Below, piece after piece: positions 46,015 through 46,061 of a DNA stretch of 46,061 nucleotides. Source of the stretch: Clostridiales bacterium (GTDB taxonomy: Bacteria; Bacillota; Clostridia; Lachnospirales; Lachnospiraceae). The stretch lies in assembly GCA_021203365.1 (NCBI GenBank), contig JAJQBI010000074.1:1-46061 (forward strand), written 5' to 3'. The position numbers and the translations under genes were made by a program. Under the pieces are notes generated by a model, which was not told where the DNA came from, did no database searches, and saw nothing but the letters and a program-made list of their open reading frames with translations. The first letter of the stretch is position 1. Every line of letters starts with the position of its first letter.

Positions 46015-46037
46015 GGTATTTCGTTATATGAAATACC
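46015..46037. promoter_or_regulatory. Perfect dyad, candidate operator before the acyltransferase gene
   Basis: GGTATTTC (46015-46022) and GAAATACC (46030-46037) are exact inverted repeats with a 7-bp spacer that, on the minus strand, contains a -10-like ATATAAC. A regulator bound here would cover the promoter. Confidence 0.6.
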
Positions 46038-46061
46038 ATTTCTTATAAAACAATTATAAAA

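Overview
The window looks like a chromosome segment of a Gram-positive, endospore-forming Clostridia, most likely Lachnospiraceae. The evidence is the rplJ-rplL-rpoB-rpoC and rpsL-rpsG-fusA-tuf blocks with Firmicutes-style proteins, GerA-family spore germination genes, strong AGGAGG ribosome binding sites, sigma-A promoters with 17-bp spacers, and LPXTG-free secreted proteins with short signal peptides. No species can be named from sequence reading alone.

Layout. 1-9.2 kb: L10 leader/attenuator, rplJ, rplL, rpoB, rpoC. 9.2-13.0 kb: a Ser/Thr kinase without PASTA domains, a PP2C phosphatase and an unrecognised 409-aa protein. 13.0-15.1 kb (minus): an anchored beta-lactamase-fold serine hydrolase and an anchored amidase_3 cell-wall hydrolase. 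15.3-20.0 kb: rpsL, rpsG (GTG start), fusA (TTG start), tuf. So five unrelated genes sit between rpoC and rpsL, which are neighbours in many Firmicutes. 20.1-21.8 kb: a voltage-gated-type K+ channel (minus) and a DUF308 membrane protein. 21.9-25.4 kb: a germinant receptor locus in which the GerB permease and a shortened GerC lipoprotein share one reading frame. 25.4-27.9 kb: murI, a DUF1934 protein and a TmcAL-like protein whose HxGH motif is degenerate.

27.9-46 kb is accessory and richest in interest. An AraC regulator is divergent from a secreted protein made of three almost identical 102-aa repeats and a secreted alpha/beta hydrolase. A tyrS-cytidylate-kinase-like-MATE operon, with its own attenuator-like leader, is flanked by two decayed group IIC-type intron remnants, each sitting right after a terminator hairpin. 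Then comes a coherent gallotannin/gallate locus: an exported tannase, a cytosolic tannase with a proline-rich insert, a divergent LysR regulator with overlapping promoters and a perfect dyad, and the full LpdD-LpdB-LpdC gallate decarboxylase set (prFMN chaperone-like protein, flavin prenyltransferase, UbiD-type decarboxylase). A family I CoA-transferase and an acyltransferase_3 membrane protein lie upstream on the same strand.

Proposed working model (inference): galloyl esters are cut outside the cell by the exported tannase and inside by the cytosolic one; gallate is decarboxylated to pyrogallol by LpdC using prenylated FMN made by LpdB and handled by LpdD; the LysR protein senses gallate or a relative. 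The CoA-transferase could serve later fermentation of the ring products, but this is not shown by sequence.
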